NCBI GenBank assembly: GCA_002478955.1
Contig: DLKK01000053.1
Location: forward strand, 5,747 to 16,760
Direction: 5' to 3'
DNA from: Treponema sp. UBA7590
GTDB taxonomy: Bacteria; Spirochaetota; Spirochaetia; Treponematales; Treponemataceae
DNA: 11,014 nt
Positions 1 to 6,854 of the stretch are shown here, piece after piece. Made by a program: the position numbers and the translations under genes. Positions within the stretch are counted from its first letter, which is position 1. Each line of letters begins with the position of its first letter. Below the pieces are notes generated by a model, which searched no databases, had not been told where the DNA came from, and was given only the letters and a program-made list of their open reading frames with translations.

Positions 1-3
1 CAT
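1..3 (-). CDS. Start codon of the next cas gene, probably csm3 (cut by window edge)
   Basis: Only the ATG is inside the window. It is preceded by an AGGAG ribosome binding site (bases 10-14) with a 6-nt spacer, and lies 18 nt after the csm2 stop codon on the same strand, so another gene of the operon clearly begins here. In type III-A loci csm2 is usually followed by csm3, the Cas7-like backbone RNase. That identity is inferred from gene order alone, since no coding sequence is visible. Confidence 0.55.
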
Positions 4-21
4 AATTCACTCCTATAAAAA

Positions 22-564
22 TTATCTGCAATTACTTGGTGCCAGTTCGTAATAAAATCCGTAAGCGGCTTCAAAAAGATTTACAAAAATATGATAATCT
101 TCCTGAGTTTTTATCAAATCAATTCCAGAGGAAATAAAAACTTCCAAATTTTTATAAACTCCTTTTTCCTCTGATTTTTGCTTTGCAGCACGGGCAACAG
201 AATACGCGACTTTAGATTTTATCATCTTTATATATGGAAGCTGTTTTTCCCACTGATTTTCCTGAAGAGACAGAATCTGCTCAAATCTTTTTACTTCATC
301 AAAAATTCTTCTTAACTGCGTTGATGTAACTCCAATGTCTTTACCAATTTTATTTTTACCTTTGAATGATTTAGCTACATTCAGCGCAACAGAATCAAAC
401 AAATCTTCTTGAACAGTTTTTCCGTCAGGCTTGTAAAAACTTGCAATTTTTACAGGATTTGGTGTCTCAGATTTATCCTCAAAAGAGTTCTTCTGAAATC
501 CTCCGCCGTTTCTGTTTCCAAAAGACTGTTGATTTCCATATCTTCTTTCGTCGCCATAACTCAT
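22..564 (-). CDS. csm2: Csm2, small (Cas11) subunit of the type III-A CRISPR effector complex
   Basis: This 180-aa protein fits the Csm2 family. Residues 1-45 are a polar, Gly/Asn/Arg-rich and probably disordered tail. After it comes the family's helical core: the 'QLRRIFDEVKRFE' segment near residues 83-95, 'LPYIKMIKSKVAYSVAR' near 109-125, and a C-terminal 'LFEAAYGFYYEL' helix. In known Csm complexes Csm2 subunits line the crRNA-target duplex beside the Csm3 backbone and have no catalytic activity. The N-terminal tail is long for the family, which is usually about 120-150 aa. The start is supported by AGGAGG at 571-576, 6 nt before the ATG. The gene lies 26 nt after cas10 and 18 nt before the next start codon, so it is in the same operon. 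Identification is by motif recognition and context and is fairly secure. Confidence 0.9.
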   Translation of the reverse strand: MSYGDERRYGNQQSFGNRNGGGFQKNSFEDKSETPNPVKIASFYKPDGKTVQEDLFDSVALNVAKSFKGKNKIGKDIGVTSTQLRRIFDEVKRFEQILSLQENQWEKQLPYIKMIKSKVAYSVARAAKQKSEEKGVYKNLEVFISSGIDLIKTQEDYHIFVNLFEAAYGFYYELAPSNCR

Positions 565-590
565 ATATTTCCTCCTAATATTTATTTTAA

Positions 591-2957
591 TTACCTATTC
601 ATATACAACGCATAACTTACAGCTATGCGGGACTTTACCATTTCCTGCGGATTCTCTCCGTAGGCCAAAAGCCTTTTTTTCAGTTCAACATTCTTTACAT
701 TCCGTGCAAGAACATAAATCATATTGCTTTTCCAGATTCTGTCTTTTGTGTTCACAAGCTCGCTCACGTCTGCAATCTTATCTTTGCTGCCCAAAGTTTT
801 TTCCGCGCGGTTTGCAAAATCAATAAATTTGTAGATAACTCCAGTTGAAAACTCGTTTTTATTCATAAGCTCTGCAAAATATTTTCCGTCATCAAGGCAT
901 TTTTCGTAATCTGTCCAAGCCACGGTTGTTCCAAAAACCGTAACCGCATTTTTTTCAGGATGATTTTTTGAAAGCTCAAGATTTTTTTCCGCCTCGTCCG
1001 CAATATTCCGGACTGGAAGTTTTGAATTTACAAGTGCTATTCCGCCGCTTATTGTTACAGAAGGATTATTATTCGTGAATTTCTTAAGTTCTTTCTGAAA
1101 ATCAATCGCGAACTGCAAAACTGTTTCCCAAGTTCCAAGAACACACAAATCGTCGCCACCAGAAAAAACTGTATAAACTTTGTTCTTGTAAAATTCGCCG
1201 AACTGGTCAGTTTTATTTTTAACAAACCAGGCGTAAAATCCAGAAAAGAAATAATGCAGCTGATGGCTTAAGTCCGCATAACGAGAAAATGACATTCGTT
1301 CTCCCAGAGACTGGCTGAAAATGAGTCCAAGGTTATCAACATCAGCCTTGAACATTGCAAGTTTCTTGTTTCCTTTAGAAAGATTTGAAATATCCTCAAA
1401 AGTCAAAAGCTCATCATCCTCGTTCTTTGGAGCAACATAAGGTAGAGTTACAAGCGGAAGTCCAGGTTTGTAATCATTTACCGAATAATAAAATTTTACA
1501 TCCTCATCCCATTCATAAAGTCTTATCATGTCGCCAAAGTGAAGCAATTTATCGGATTTCAAGACAAGTTTTGCTGACTTTACAAGTTTTCCTCCAATAT
1601 CAATAAGTTTTTCGCATGACTTGCACTGCCGCTCATCGTCAGAACCTTCAGTATTTTTGGCGGCAAAAGTTCCACACTTCGGACATTCCCCGAATTTCTG
1701 CAAATTTTCATATTGAGTTTCCAGAACTGCGCCGTATTTTTTAAGAACTTTCTGCATTTTCCTTGACTTTGCAATATCACCGTCATCGCCTATTTTGTTT
1801 ATAAGCGAGATAACATTTTCTTTCTGCAAATCTTTATGACTTGCCACAGTTCCGTCACTTACAATAAAAGTCAGTTTTCCGGCAAATTCGTTTAAGAAAT
1901 ACTCTTCAATCTCAAGCTGAAGCTCTTCCAGCCGTTTTTTTGATTTTTGTGTATTCGGCAAAAGAACAATAAATTTTCCACCTGCAGAAGTCATAATGTT
2001 CGCATAAGTTACACCAAACTGCTTTGTAATGTATTGTGAAATTATTTCGCTCAATGCCCAAAGCTGAAAACTTTTTGCACGTAGAAGCTTTGCGTTGTCC
2101 GAAGCAGTCTTCAAATCAAAAATATACTTTTGGATTCCTGAAACATCGCCGTTGATAAAAAGAAATTTTTTGCCGTCTGTTTTTAACGCAAGTTCATTTT
2201 CAGAATTTTCTTCCTTGTGGTATTCATAAAGAGCGGCGGCAAAAGCGGCAGTCGTCTTTGCATGCTGATACAATCCTATGTCCGCATCGGAATTTGTCGC
2301 AGACGGAATGCACCACCAGTAACGTTCAAGTAAAGAATTCAAGGACAGAAGAAATTCGTCATAATCCAGCCCCTGCAATTTCTGAAAATCTTTTACAAAC
2401 TTTTCCCAAAGATTCTTGTATTCTTCTTTTGAAGTTTTACATTTTTCATCCGGAAGAACAGAATCCGCCGCAAGCTCCGACATTCTGCAAAACGCTTTTT
2501 TAGCTTCTGCATGGCCGTCCAAACGCAGCGTTGAAAGAATATGAATCATCGGCTTTTCATAAAACTTTAATTTTTCTTTTTCCTCATCAAACTGATTTTC
2601 ATTCTCACATTCTGCAATTCCCAAAACGTTGCATCTGTCAGAACCGCTGCTCAAGCAGTCCGCCTGGCTTATAATCCACTCAAAATAAGAAGAAGGATTA
2701 TGATGACTTGCAGCAAGAGTTTTTATATGCTCAAAATTAATATTGTCAGGAAGAACATCTTTATACTTATCCAAAAAGCCTTCTGTATAAACAACGTGCT
2801 GATGAGTAAAACGTCCGTCTTTTGTAGTCCTACAATATCGTCCCTCAAGCTGCTTGTTGTAAAGTTCAGAAACATCCGCCCGCTGGGCAAATTTTCCTAC
2901 GTCATGAAGCCAAGCCGCAATTACAATTTCTTCTTTTGTTATATTCTCATCTACCAT
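591..2957 (-). CDS. cas10: Cas10/Csm1, large subunit of type III-A CRISPR effector, HD nuclease plus cyclic oligoadenylate synthase
   Basis: The 788-aa protein has the full Cas10 layout. An N-terminal HD domain carries 'LHDVGK' (His18-Asp19) with further His near 85-86 and Asp100. A first Palm region begins at 'FINGDVSGIQKYIF' (about 267-280). A zinc-ribbon insertion uses Cys425, Cys428, Cys445 and Cys448. The second Palm contains 'VFSGGDD', with GGDD at about 600-603. The intact HD predicts target-activated single-strand DNA cleavage, and the intact GGDD predicts cyclic oligoadenylate synthesis from ATP. I chose the ATG at 2957, not one 24 nt upstream, because an AGGAG sits 8-9 nt before it and overlaps the cas6 TAG stop. 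The upstream ATG lies inside cas6 without a clear site. No ancillary cOA effector (Csm6, Can1/2) is in the window. If there is one, it would be beyond the left edge or elsewhere. Confidence 0.96.
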   Translation of the reverse strand: MVDENITKEEIVIAAWLHDVGKFAQRADVSELYNKQLEGRYCRTTKDGRFTHQHVVYTEGFLDKYKDVLPDNINFEHIKTLAASHHNPSSYFEWIISQADCLSSGSDRCNVLGIAECENENQFDEEKEKLKFYEKPMIHILSTLRLDGHAEAKKAFCRMSELAADSVLPDEKCKTSKEEYKNLWEKFVKDFQKLQGLDYDEFLLSLNSLLERYWWCIPSATNSDADIGLYQHAKTTAAFAAALYEYHKEENSENELALKTDGKKFLFINGDVSGIQKYIFDLKTASDNAKLLRAKSFQLWALSEIISQYITKQFGVTYANIMTSAGGKFIVLLPNTQKSKKRLEELQLEIEEYFLNEFAGKLTFIVSDGTVASHKDLQKENVISLINKIGDDGDIAKSRKMQKVLKKYGAVLETQYENLQKFGECPKCGTFAAKNTEGSDDERQCKSCEKLIDIGGKLVKSAKLVLKSDKLLHFGDMIRLYEWDEDVKFYYSVNDYKPGLPLVTLPYVAPKNEDDELLTFEDISNLSKGNKKLAMFKADVDNLGLIFSQSLGERMSFSRYADLSHQLHYFFSGFYAWFVKNKTDQFGEFYKNKVYTVFSGGDDLCVLGTWETVLQFAIDFQKELKKFTNNNPSVTISGGIALVNSKLPVRNIADEAEKNLELSKNHPEKNAVTVFGTTVAWTDYEKCLDDGKYFAELMNKNEFSTGVIYKFIDFANRAEKTLGSKDKIADVSELVNTKDRIWKSNMIYVLARNVKNVELKKRLLAYGENPQEMVKSRIAVSYALYMNR

Positions 2958-2968
2958 CTTTTTTTCTC

Positions 2969-3883
2969 CTACTTGCTCCAATAATCTATCTGCCCAAGCC
3001 CGAAGTTTGTGTTTTTTCCGGCTCCGGCGATTCTGTTCAGTTCCAGCAAAGAAAGCTCAAAGCCCGAAAAGTTGCCGGTTATCTTAAAGTTTCCCACGCT
3101 TCCGCCAAGTTCCATTGAGTTTTTCTGGCGCGCGGAATAATGGTTAAAGTCAATCCATTTAATTTTTCTGTCTGTAATTTCAAGAGATTCTGACGGAATA
3201 TATCTTTGGAAATCTTCTTCTGAAAGCTCCCCGTAAAGAGAGCACAATGTTTTTGCGCGGCGGTAAAGGCAGCTCATAAAATCCTGAGCAGAAAAATCCG
3301 TGCCGTACTTTCCGCCAAACTTGAACCGCAGCGGAGAGTTAAGCTCAACAAGAATTTCGTGCTTACTCAATTTTGATTCACCAGAAGATTTCCATGACTG
3401 CATCTCAAGTTCCATATCAAGATGATTCTCATCAATGAGAATATTTCTTCCGCCCGAAACGACGCTTTTAATCCTGAACTGAGTCCGGGTTTTAAAGATT
3501 CCATCATTTCCGGCACGGACAAAAGCCGCGTATATATATGGAAGATATTCAACAGATTTTCCAAAAAGCGTAAGAACAAATGAATATTCAGTCATAGGAT
3601 TTTTACGTTCACGATTTTTTACTGAAAGCGAATAAGGATGGCAGCCTTTGTTACGTCCGGGCAAAACTGAATTATCAGAGGAAAGAATTGTTTCAAAAAT
3701 ATATGAATAGACACAAGTTTTGCTGTAAAGGCACTCGCCGCATGCTGACTTTCTAGAAATGCAGCACATTGAGCGCAGATTCTTTCCCAACATTCCGCGC
3801 AAAACAAAAAGAGTATTTGTGTCAACAATAGCTGGTTCTGTAAATTCAAGGTTGAATTCAAATTGCAAAAAGCTGAGTTTCAA
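2969..3883 (-). CDS. cas6: Cas6 family CRISPR pre-crRNA endoribonuclease (RAMP)
   Basis: The 304-aa protein looks like the CRISPR_Cas6 (PF10040-type) family. It has the early 'LRGMLGKNLR' segment, a Cys-rich stretch at residues 40-57 (Cys40, 41, 48, 51, 57) ending in 'CVYSYIFE', and a C-terminal glycine-rich loop 'GAGKNTNFGLG' (287-297), the hallmark of the RAMP fold. Cas6 cuts the CRISPR transcript within each repeat to give crRNAs that load the Csm complex. The catalytic residue varies in this family and cannot be assigned by eye. The start codon is TTG, supported by GGAG at 3891-3894 with a 7-nt spacer; no in-frame ATG nearby is better placed. The gene is first in the cas operon, 11 nt before cas10. 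The Cys-rich segment may bind zinc, which is an inference. Confidence 0.88.
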   Translation of the reverse strand: MKLSFLQFEFNLEFTEPAIVDTNTLFVLRGMLGKNLRSMCCISRKSACGECLYSKTCVYSYIFETILSSDNSVLPGRNKGCHPYSLSVKNRERKNPMTEYSFVLTLFGKSVEYLPYIYAAFVRAGNDGIFKTRTQFRIKSVVSGGRNILIDENHLDMELEMQSWKSSGESKLSKHEILVELNSPLRFKFGGKYGTDFSAQDFMSCLYRRAKTLCSLYGELSEEDFQRYIPSESLEITDRKIKWIDFNHYSARQKNSMELGGSVGNFKITGNFSGFELSLLELNRIAGAGKNTNFGLGQIDYWSK

Positions 3884-3913
3884 AATTCTTCTCCAAATTA
3901 ATCTTTACTTACG

Positions 3914-3922
3914 ATTTTATCA
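3914..3922 (-). promoter_or_regulatory. Candidate extended -10 promoter of the cas operon
   Basis: On the minus strand the sequence reads TGATAAAAT, an extended -10 element about 30 nt upstream of the cas6 TTG. No good -35 is seen at the proper distance, which extended -10 promoters tolerate. No convincing terminator separates the upstream ATPase gene (stop at 3998) from cas6, so read-through from that gene is also possible. Confidence 0.4.
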
Positions 3923-3997
3923 CAGTTTTGCAGATATAGATATTTTTTTAGCTTAAATGTTGAGTTTTTTCTGAACCCATAAATTGCCACACCTTTT

Positions 3998-5212
3998 CTA
4001 CTCCATCCAGACATCCCTTGCGACTTTGCAGTATTTGCTTTCAAGATATTTTCTCTGGACATTCTCATCTTTTCGGCACTGGAAACTTGAAAGAGGCTTA
4101 AGCGTAGTCCTATGATAGTCTGGATTTATATCTGTAAAATAAATCTGGTCACGGCGGAACAAGTTCAGGTCCAGCATCTCCACATCGTGTGTCGCGCAGA
4201 TAATCTGGGCGTCACTGGCCTTTCCCTTGATAAACCGGCCGACGAGCTGGCGAACAATCAGCGGATGCAGATGGCTTTCTATCTCATCGCACACAAATGT
4301 CTTTCCTTTCTGGAAAATATCCATAATCGGACACATAAGCCTGATAAGTTTTTGTGTTCCCATTGATTCTTCCGCAAGGTCAAGCGTAAAGCCTTTATAG
4401 ACAGTTTTTACCGATGTAGACACAACTGTTTTATTAAGAAGCATGGCCTTCATTGCCTGCGGCATATCTGCAGGAAGTTCCGCCGCTGTCATAAGCCGCT
4501 GCTCAGACTTTGGCTTTATATCCAGAATATCGCTTCCTGTTTCTTTCATGAATTTAAGGAACATTTCTTTTATTGCCTTGTCATGTTCCATTGTGCTCGC
4601 GGAATATTCAAGCCAGTTGTTGTTTTCATTCATAAGAATAACAAGACCATTTTTATAGAATAAAAATGCGTCTGAAAGCTCATCATAGTTCAGATTGTTC
4701 ACGGCAAGGCTTAGCACCAGCTTGTTCTGCGTAAGTTTTTCCTTGCAAAGGCTTTCTATCCGGCTGAATTTATCAGAGGCTTTCACTTTGCCGCCGTCGC
4801 GCAGGAAAATCGCCCCCATTCTTCCATTCGGAGCATAATAAAGAGATTCCTTAATGATACTCCGGGTATCGTACACAATCTTATAGATATATCTTGTTTT
4901 CTTCCATATAAATTCCATGCCAAGCTCAGATGGCTTATCCTGCCACAATCTATGAGGAGCGCGTGGCAGCAAATCTCCTGGCTGCAGAATATGGCTTGTT
5001 GTTATCATGTTCTGCATAATGGCCATTCCTGTAAGAATACTTGTCTTTCCTGTGGCATTCGAGCCGTAAATCGCACAGGCAGGATTCACACGCTCTCCAT
5101 CAACAGAATGAAGAAGATTGCTTTCAAATGAATCATCATTATTTGCCCTAAGATTCAATGTAACCGAGTCGCGTATGCTACGCACATTTGAACAGGTAAA
5201 CTCCAATAACAT
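3998..5212 (-). CDS. AAA/ABC-type ATPase of the RloA-like (AAA_15/AAA_21) family, possible defence protein
   Basis: The 404-aa protein opens with 'MLLEFTCSNVRSI', typical of SMC/RecF-like ATPases with an N-terminal strand before the P-loop. Visible motifs are Walker A 'GSNATGKT' (50-57), an ABC-signature-like 'EESMGTQK' (281-288), Walker B 'TFVCDE' (305-310) and a switch His in 'CATHD' (His342). 'FRRDQIYFTD' (352-361) is characteristic of RloA-like ATPases, which occur in restriction and phage-defence loci, often beside rloB. There is no TOPRIM domain, no nuclease motif and no CARF-like domain that I can see, and the next gene downstream is cas6, 114 nt away. The start ATG has GGGGG at 5217-5221 with a 4-nt spacer. 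The promoter lies inside a 23-bp repeat array, suggesting tight control. Its function is unknown; an antiviral role is inferred from family and location. Confidence 0.85.
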   Translation of the reverse strand: MLLEFTCSNVRSIRDSVTLNLRANNDDSFESNLLHSVDGERVNPACAIYGSNATGKTSILTGMAIMQNMITTSHILQPGDLLPRAPHRLWQDKPSELGMEFIWKKTRYIYKIVYDTRSIIKESLYYAPNGRMGAIFLRDGGKVKASDKFSRIESLCKEKLTQNKLVLSLAVNNLNYDELSDAFLFYKNGLVILMNENNNWLEYSASTMEHDKAIKEMFLKFMKETGSDILDIKPKSEQRLMTAAELPADMPQAMKAMLLNKTVVSTSVKTVYKGFTLDLAEESMGTQKLIRLMCPIMDIFQKGKTFVCDEIESHLHPLIVRQLVGRFIKGKASDAQIICATHDVEMLDLNLFRRDQIYFTDINPDYHRTTLKPLSSFQCRKDENVQRKYLESKYCKVARDVWME

Positions 5213-5221
5213 AGCACCCCC

Positions 5222-5359
5222 TTATAGCCATATATAAAAGGGTCTTATCAATGTCAATAAGGCCCCTTTATCAAGGTTAATAAGACACCGTTATCAAGGT
5301 TAATAAAGGTGTCTTATATAAGTTAATCACAGACTGTTATTTATGTCAATAAACTACGT
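5222..5359. repeat. Array of six 23-bp direct repeats, each with an imperfect 16-bp dyad
   Basis: Units begin at 5222, 5245, 5268, 5291, 5314 and 5337, a constant 23-bp period. The core consensus is TTATCAAGGTTAATAA, an imperfect palindrome, followed by about 7 variable bases. Units 3 and 4 share a perfect 16-bp core; the outer units are more degenerate. Some of the variable tails are complementary, so the array also forms larger dyads: TAAGACACC at 5281-5289 pairs with GGTGTCTTA at 5308-5316, and AAAGGG at 5237-5242 pairs with CCCTTT at 5264-5269. The array ends 10 nt before the ATPase start codon. An operator array or iteron-like protein binding site is the simplest reading. Confidence 0.85.
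5229..5257 (-). promoter_or_regulatory. Promoter of the AAA ATPase gene, embedded in the 23-bp repeats
   Basis: The minus strand has TTGACA (5252-5257), a 17-nt spacer and TATATG (5229-5234). Transcription would start near 5222, giving a leader of only about 10 nt before the ATG at 5212. The -35 lies in repeat unit 2 and the -10 in unit 1 of the array, so any protein bound to these units would occlude RNA polymerase. Confidence 0.6.
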
Positions 5360-5438
5360 TTTTTTACCAATATAAAATCATCAGGTGAGAAATAATTACA
5401 TATTTTCATTTAAAACCGTAATATTTCTTATTTTAGTA

Positions 5439-5467
5439 TTGACATGTACACAAAAATAACTTATTAT
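5439..5467 (+). promoter_or_regulatory. Near-consensus sigma-70 promoter for the HU-like/DUF4469 gene
   Basis: The plus strand has TTGACA (5439-5444), a 17-nt spacer and TATTAT (5462-5467), with one mismatch to consensus in the whole pair. Transcription should start near 5474, about 230 nt upstream of the GTG start codon at 5703. The stretch between the repeat array and this promoter (5360-5438) is AT-rich and shows nothing else. Confidence 0.75.
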
Positions 5468-5473
5468 GTATAT

Positions 5474-5702
5474 AGTTCCTGGGACTCCTGGGCATAAAAA
5501 AAAGCCCAGCTTCAAAAATGTGCTGGTAACATATTTTTGAAACGAGCCTTAAGAATCGGTTTGACACATCTTGATATGCATCAATAAAAGCAAAAAAAGC
5601 ATATCATAGATATACCGTCTGTGTCAAAAGGTTCTTATTCCCCAAAAATATAGGGGTATCCAAAAGGTAAGTTTGACGGTCACCTTTTGGGAGGATTGTA
5701 AA
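5474..5702 (+). promoter_or_regulatory. Long structured 5' leader with competing hairpins
   Basis: The leader contains, in order: TCCTGGG twice (5477-5483, 5486-5492); a 6-bp stem CTGGGC/GCCCAG (5488-5493 with 5504-5509); a 5-bp stem CCAGC/GCTGG (5506-5510 with 5522-5526); and a 12-bp stem (5511-5522 with 5530-5541, loop of 7) that excludes the second. A long interrupted hairpin follows, with TTTGACACA/TGTGTCAAA (5560-5568, 5620-5628) and an inner GATATGC/GCATATC (5573-5579, 5599-5605). There is no open reading frame of note and no internal U-tract terminator. I do not recognise a known riboswitch class. Confidence 0.6.
5660..5694 (+). promoter_or_regulatory. Hairpin abutting the Shine-Dalgarno of the HU-like/DUF4469 gene
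   Basis: CCAAAAGGT (5660-5668) and ACCTTTTGG (5682-5690) form a perfect 9-bp stem with a 13-nt loop. The 3' arm runs into the Shine-Dalgarno GGGAGG (5689-5694), whose first two Gs are in the stem. The GTG start follows after 8 nt. This layout could limit ribosome access, and it also argues against the in-frame TTG at 5673, which falls in the hairpin loop. Confidence 0.6.
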
Positions 5703-6467
5703 GTGGAAGAAATTAAGACCACTTTTAATAGCAAGGATGGCAACGGAGGGCTTAAGCTCTATGCTAATCCTTTTGGCACGGGAAAAAAGTTCTATGGACG
5801 TTTTGAACGTGATATTCTAAGCATGGAAAATCTTGTTTCCAGAATTCAGCAAAAAAATCCTGGCGCAGATGAAATTATCATCAACACAAGCATAAGTTAC
5901 ATCAAGCGGGAAATTCTGGCAGCCTTAAAAGAAGGCAAGGCTGTAAACCTCTTGGACTTAGGTGAATTGTACATTGGCGCAACAGGAAGCGTTGCAAGCG
6001 ACTCCGCAACTGATATTGCAGACATCTCGCTTGCTGTAAAGTTTTCCTCTTCGCAATTGCTAAAGGATTCCATCGCAAAAGTCTCGATTGGTTCTGTAGT
6101 GTTCTCTGACACAGCCCCGGCAATCAATAAAATAATCAACTGGTTCACCGGGAAAGAATCAAATCTTCTTACGGAAGGAAAAAATGTTGTCCTTGAAGGA
6201 AAACGCCTTAAGCTGGGCACATCCGAAAGCGGACTGTTTCTTGCTCCTGCAGACGAGAAAGGCGAGATTTCAGATGATGAATCAACTTGGCTAGACTGTA
6301 CTGCTCTGGTACGGCAAAATACTCCAAAGAAGATTGATTTTTATCTTCCGGAAAATGCCAGCAACGGCTCGAGCTATAGAATTGTCATAAAATCAAACTA
6401 TGTCAATGGCTATACAAAAAGAAAAGAGCCTATGTACACTTACAGCGAAGTTGTGACAGTCGCGTAA
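5703..6467 (+). CDS. HU-like DNA-binding domain protein with C-terminal DUF4469
   Basis: The 254-aa protein has two domains. Residues about 10-125 match the HU-like DNA-binding fold: 'NPFGTGKKFYGRF' near the start, a helical segment, then 'EGKAVNLLDLGELYIG', the usual HU-family turn into the beta arm. Residues about 155-252 match DUF4469, with 'VLEGKRLKLG' and the closing 'GSSYRIVIKSNYVNG'. Proteins of this architecture are common in Bacteroidetes and Treponema; they are thought to bind DNA, but their role is unknown. GTG at 5703 is chosen over TTG at 5673 because GGGAGG lies 8 nt upstream and the added 10 residues would be coded by a leader hairpin. The gene stands alone, divergent from the ATPase gene, with its own strong promoter, long leader and terminator, so it looks post-transcriptionally controlled. 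Confidence 0.82.
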   Translation: MEEIKTTFNSKDGNGGLKLYANPFGTGKKFYGRFERDILSMENLVSRIQQKNPGADEIIINTSISYIKREILAALKEGKAVNLLDLGELYIGATGSVASDSATDIADISLAVKFSSSQLLKDSIAKVSIGSVVFSDTAPAINKIINWFTGKESNLLTEGKNVVLEGKRLKLGTSESGLFLAPADEKGEISDDESTWLDCTALVRQNTPKKIDFYLPENASNGSSYRIVIKSNYVNGYTKRKEPMYTYSEVVTVA

Positions 6468-6481
6468 AATTGCTGAAAAGA

Positions 6482-6528
6482 ATCGCCGGGCAGAATATTG
6501 GACAACAATTGACTGTCCGGTGATTTTT
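6482..6528 (+). terminator. Intrinsic terminator of the HU-like/DUF4469 gene
   Basis: ATCGCCGGGCAG (6482-6493) pairs with CTGTCCGGTGAT (6513-6524) over 12 bp including two G-U pairs, with a 19-nt loop, followed by TTTTT. The U-tract overlaps the stop codon of the convergent small gene. Confidence 0.85.
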
Positions 6529-6733
6529 AATACTCGCCTTCCCAATCATCGCCGAACTCATCGCGCATCTCTTCCTGTGCAGCCTCATCACCTGTCATAG
6601 CCTCGTCATAAACAGACTGGTAATAATCGTTGTAATCTTTCTCAAAACCAGAATTCTTTGGTCTTGCCGTTTTTTTCCTTGAAGAAACAGCTGAATCTGC
6701 CGAACCGAAAAGCAAATCTTTTAACAAACCCAT
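6527..6733 (-). CDS. Small acidic protein of unknown function (68 aa)
   Basis: I do not recognise this protein. It begins with a short amphipathic stretch 'MGLLKDLLFG', continues with a basic Ser/Arg/Lys-rich segment to about residue 30, and ends strongly acidic ('DEFGDDWEGEY'). There is no signal peptide, cysteine or membrane span. Coding is supported by an excellent GGAGG (6739-6743), 5 nt before the ATG at 6733, and by an extended -10 promoter upstream. A longer reading starting 30 nt upstream is rejected because its codon falls next to the promoter. The stop lies in the U-tract of the convergent gene's terminator. The charge pattern would suit a small adaptor or nucleic-acid-associated protein, but nothing shows a function. 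Confidence 0.65.
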   Translation of the reverse strand: MGLLKDLLFGSADSAVSSRKKTARPKNSGFEKDYNDYYQSVYDEAMTGDEAAQEEMRDEFGDDWEGEY

Positions 6734-6764
6734 ATTTACCTCCAAAAAAACATAGAACAACAAA

Positions 6765-6773
6765 ATTATACCA
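6765..6773 (-). promoter_or_regulatory. Extended -10 promoter of the 68-aa protein gene
   Basis: The minus strand reads TGGTATAAT, a perfect extended -10 element (TGnTATAAT), 31 nt upstream of the ATG at 6733. No clear -35 is seen. Confidence 0.6.
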
Positions 6774-6801
6774 TGATTTTAAAATTCCGTTGTTATTTCA
6801 T

Positions 6802-6839
6802 AAAAAAAGTTCCTGCCGCCAAATGGCAACAGGAACTTT
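6802..6839 (-). terminator. Intrinsic terminator of the purine operon
   Basis: On the minus strand AAAGTTCCTG (6830-6839) pairs with CAGGAACTTT (6806-6815) over 10 bp. A further GCC/GGC pair sits in the loop, and the stem leads into a run of seven Ts (6802-6808). It lies about 170 nt after the purM stop, on the far side of the duplicated repeat. The plus strand has no U-run after the stem, so it works mainly on the minus strand. Confidence 0.8.
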
Positions 6840-6854
6840 CAAAAATCATATAGT

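Noticed and set aside
2957..2981. Upstream ATG at 2981 as the cas10 start
   Set aside because: It lies inside cas6 and has no ribosome site of its own, whereas AGGAG is well placed before the ATG at 2957.
3944..3970. Plus-strand terminator (CTTAA/TTGAG stem followed by TTTTTT)
   Set aside because: The stem is only 5 bp with one G-U pair, and no plus-strand gene ends here.
5222..5359. CRISPR array
   Set aside because: The 23-bp period leaves no room for spacers; units are degenerate cores with only about 7 variable bases, and they carry a promoter.
5561..5589. Second plus-strand promoter (TTGACA at 5561)
   Set aside because: No acceptable -10 is found at 16-18 nt, and the TTGACA is part of the long leader hairpin.
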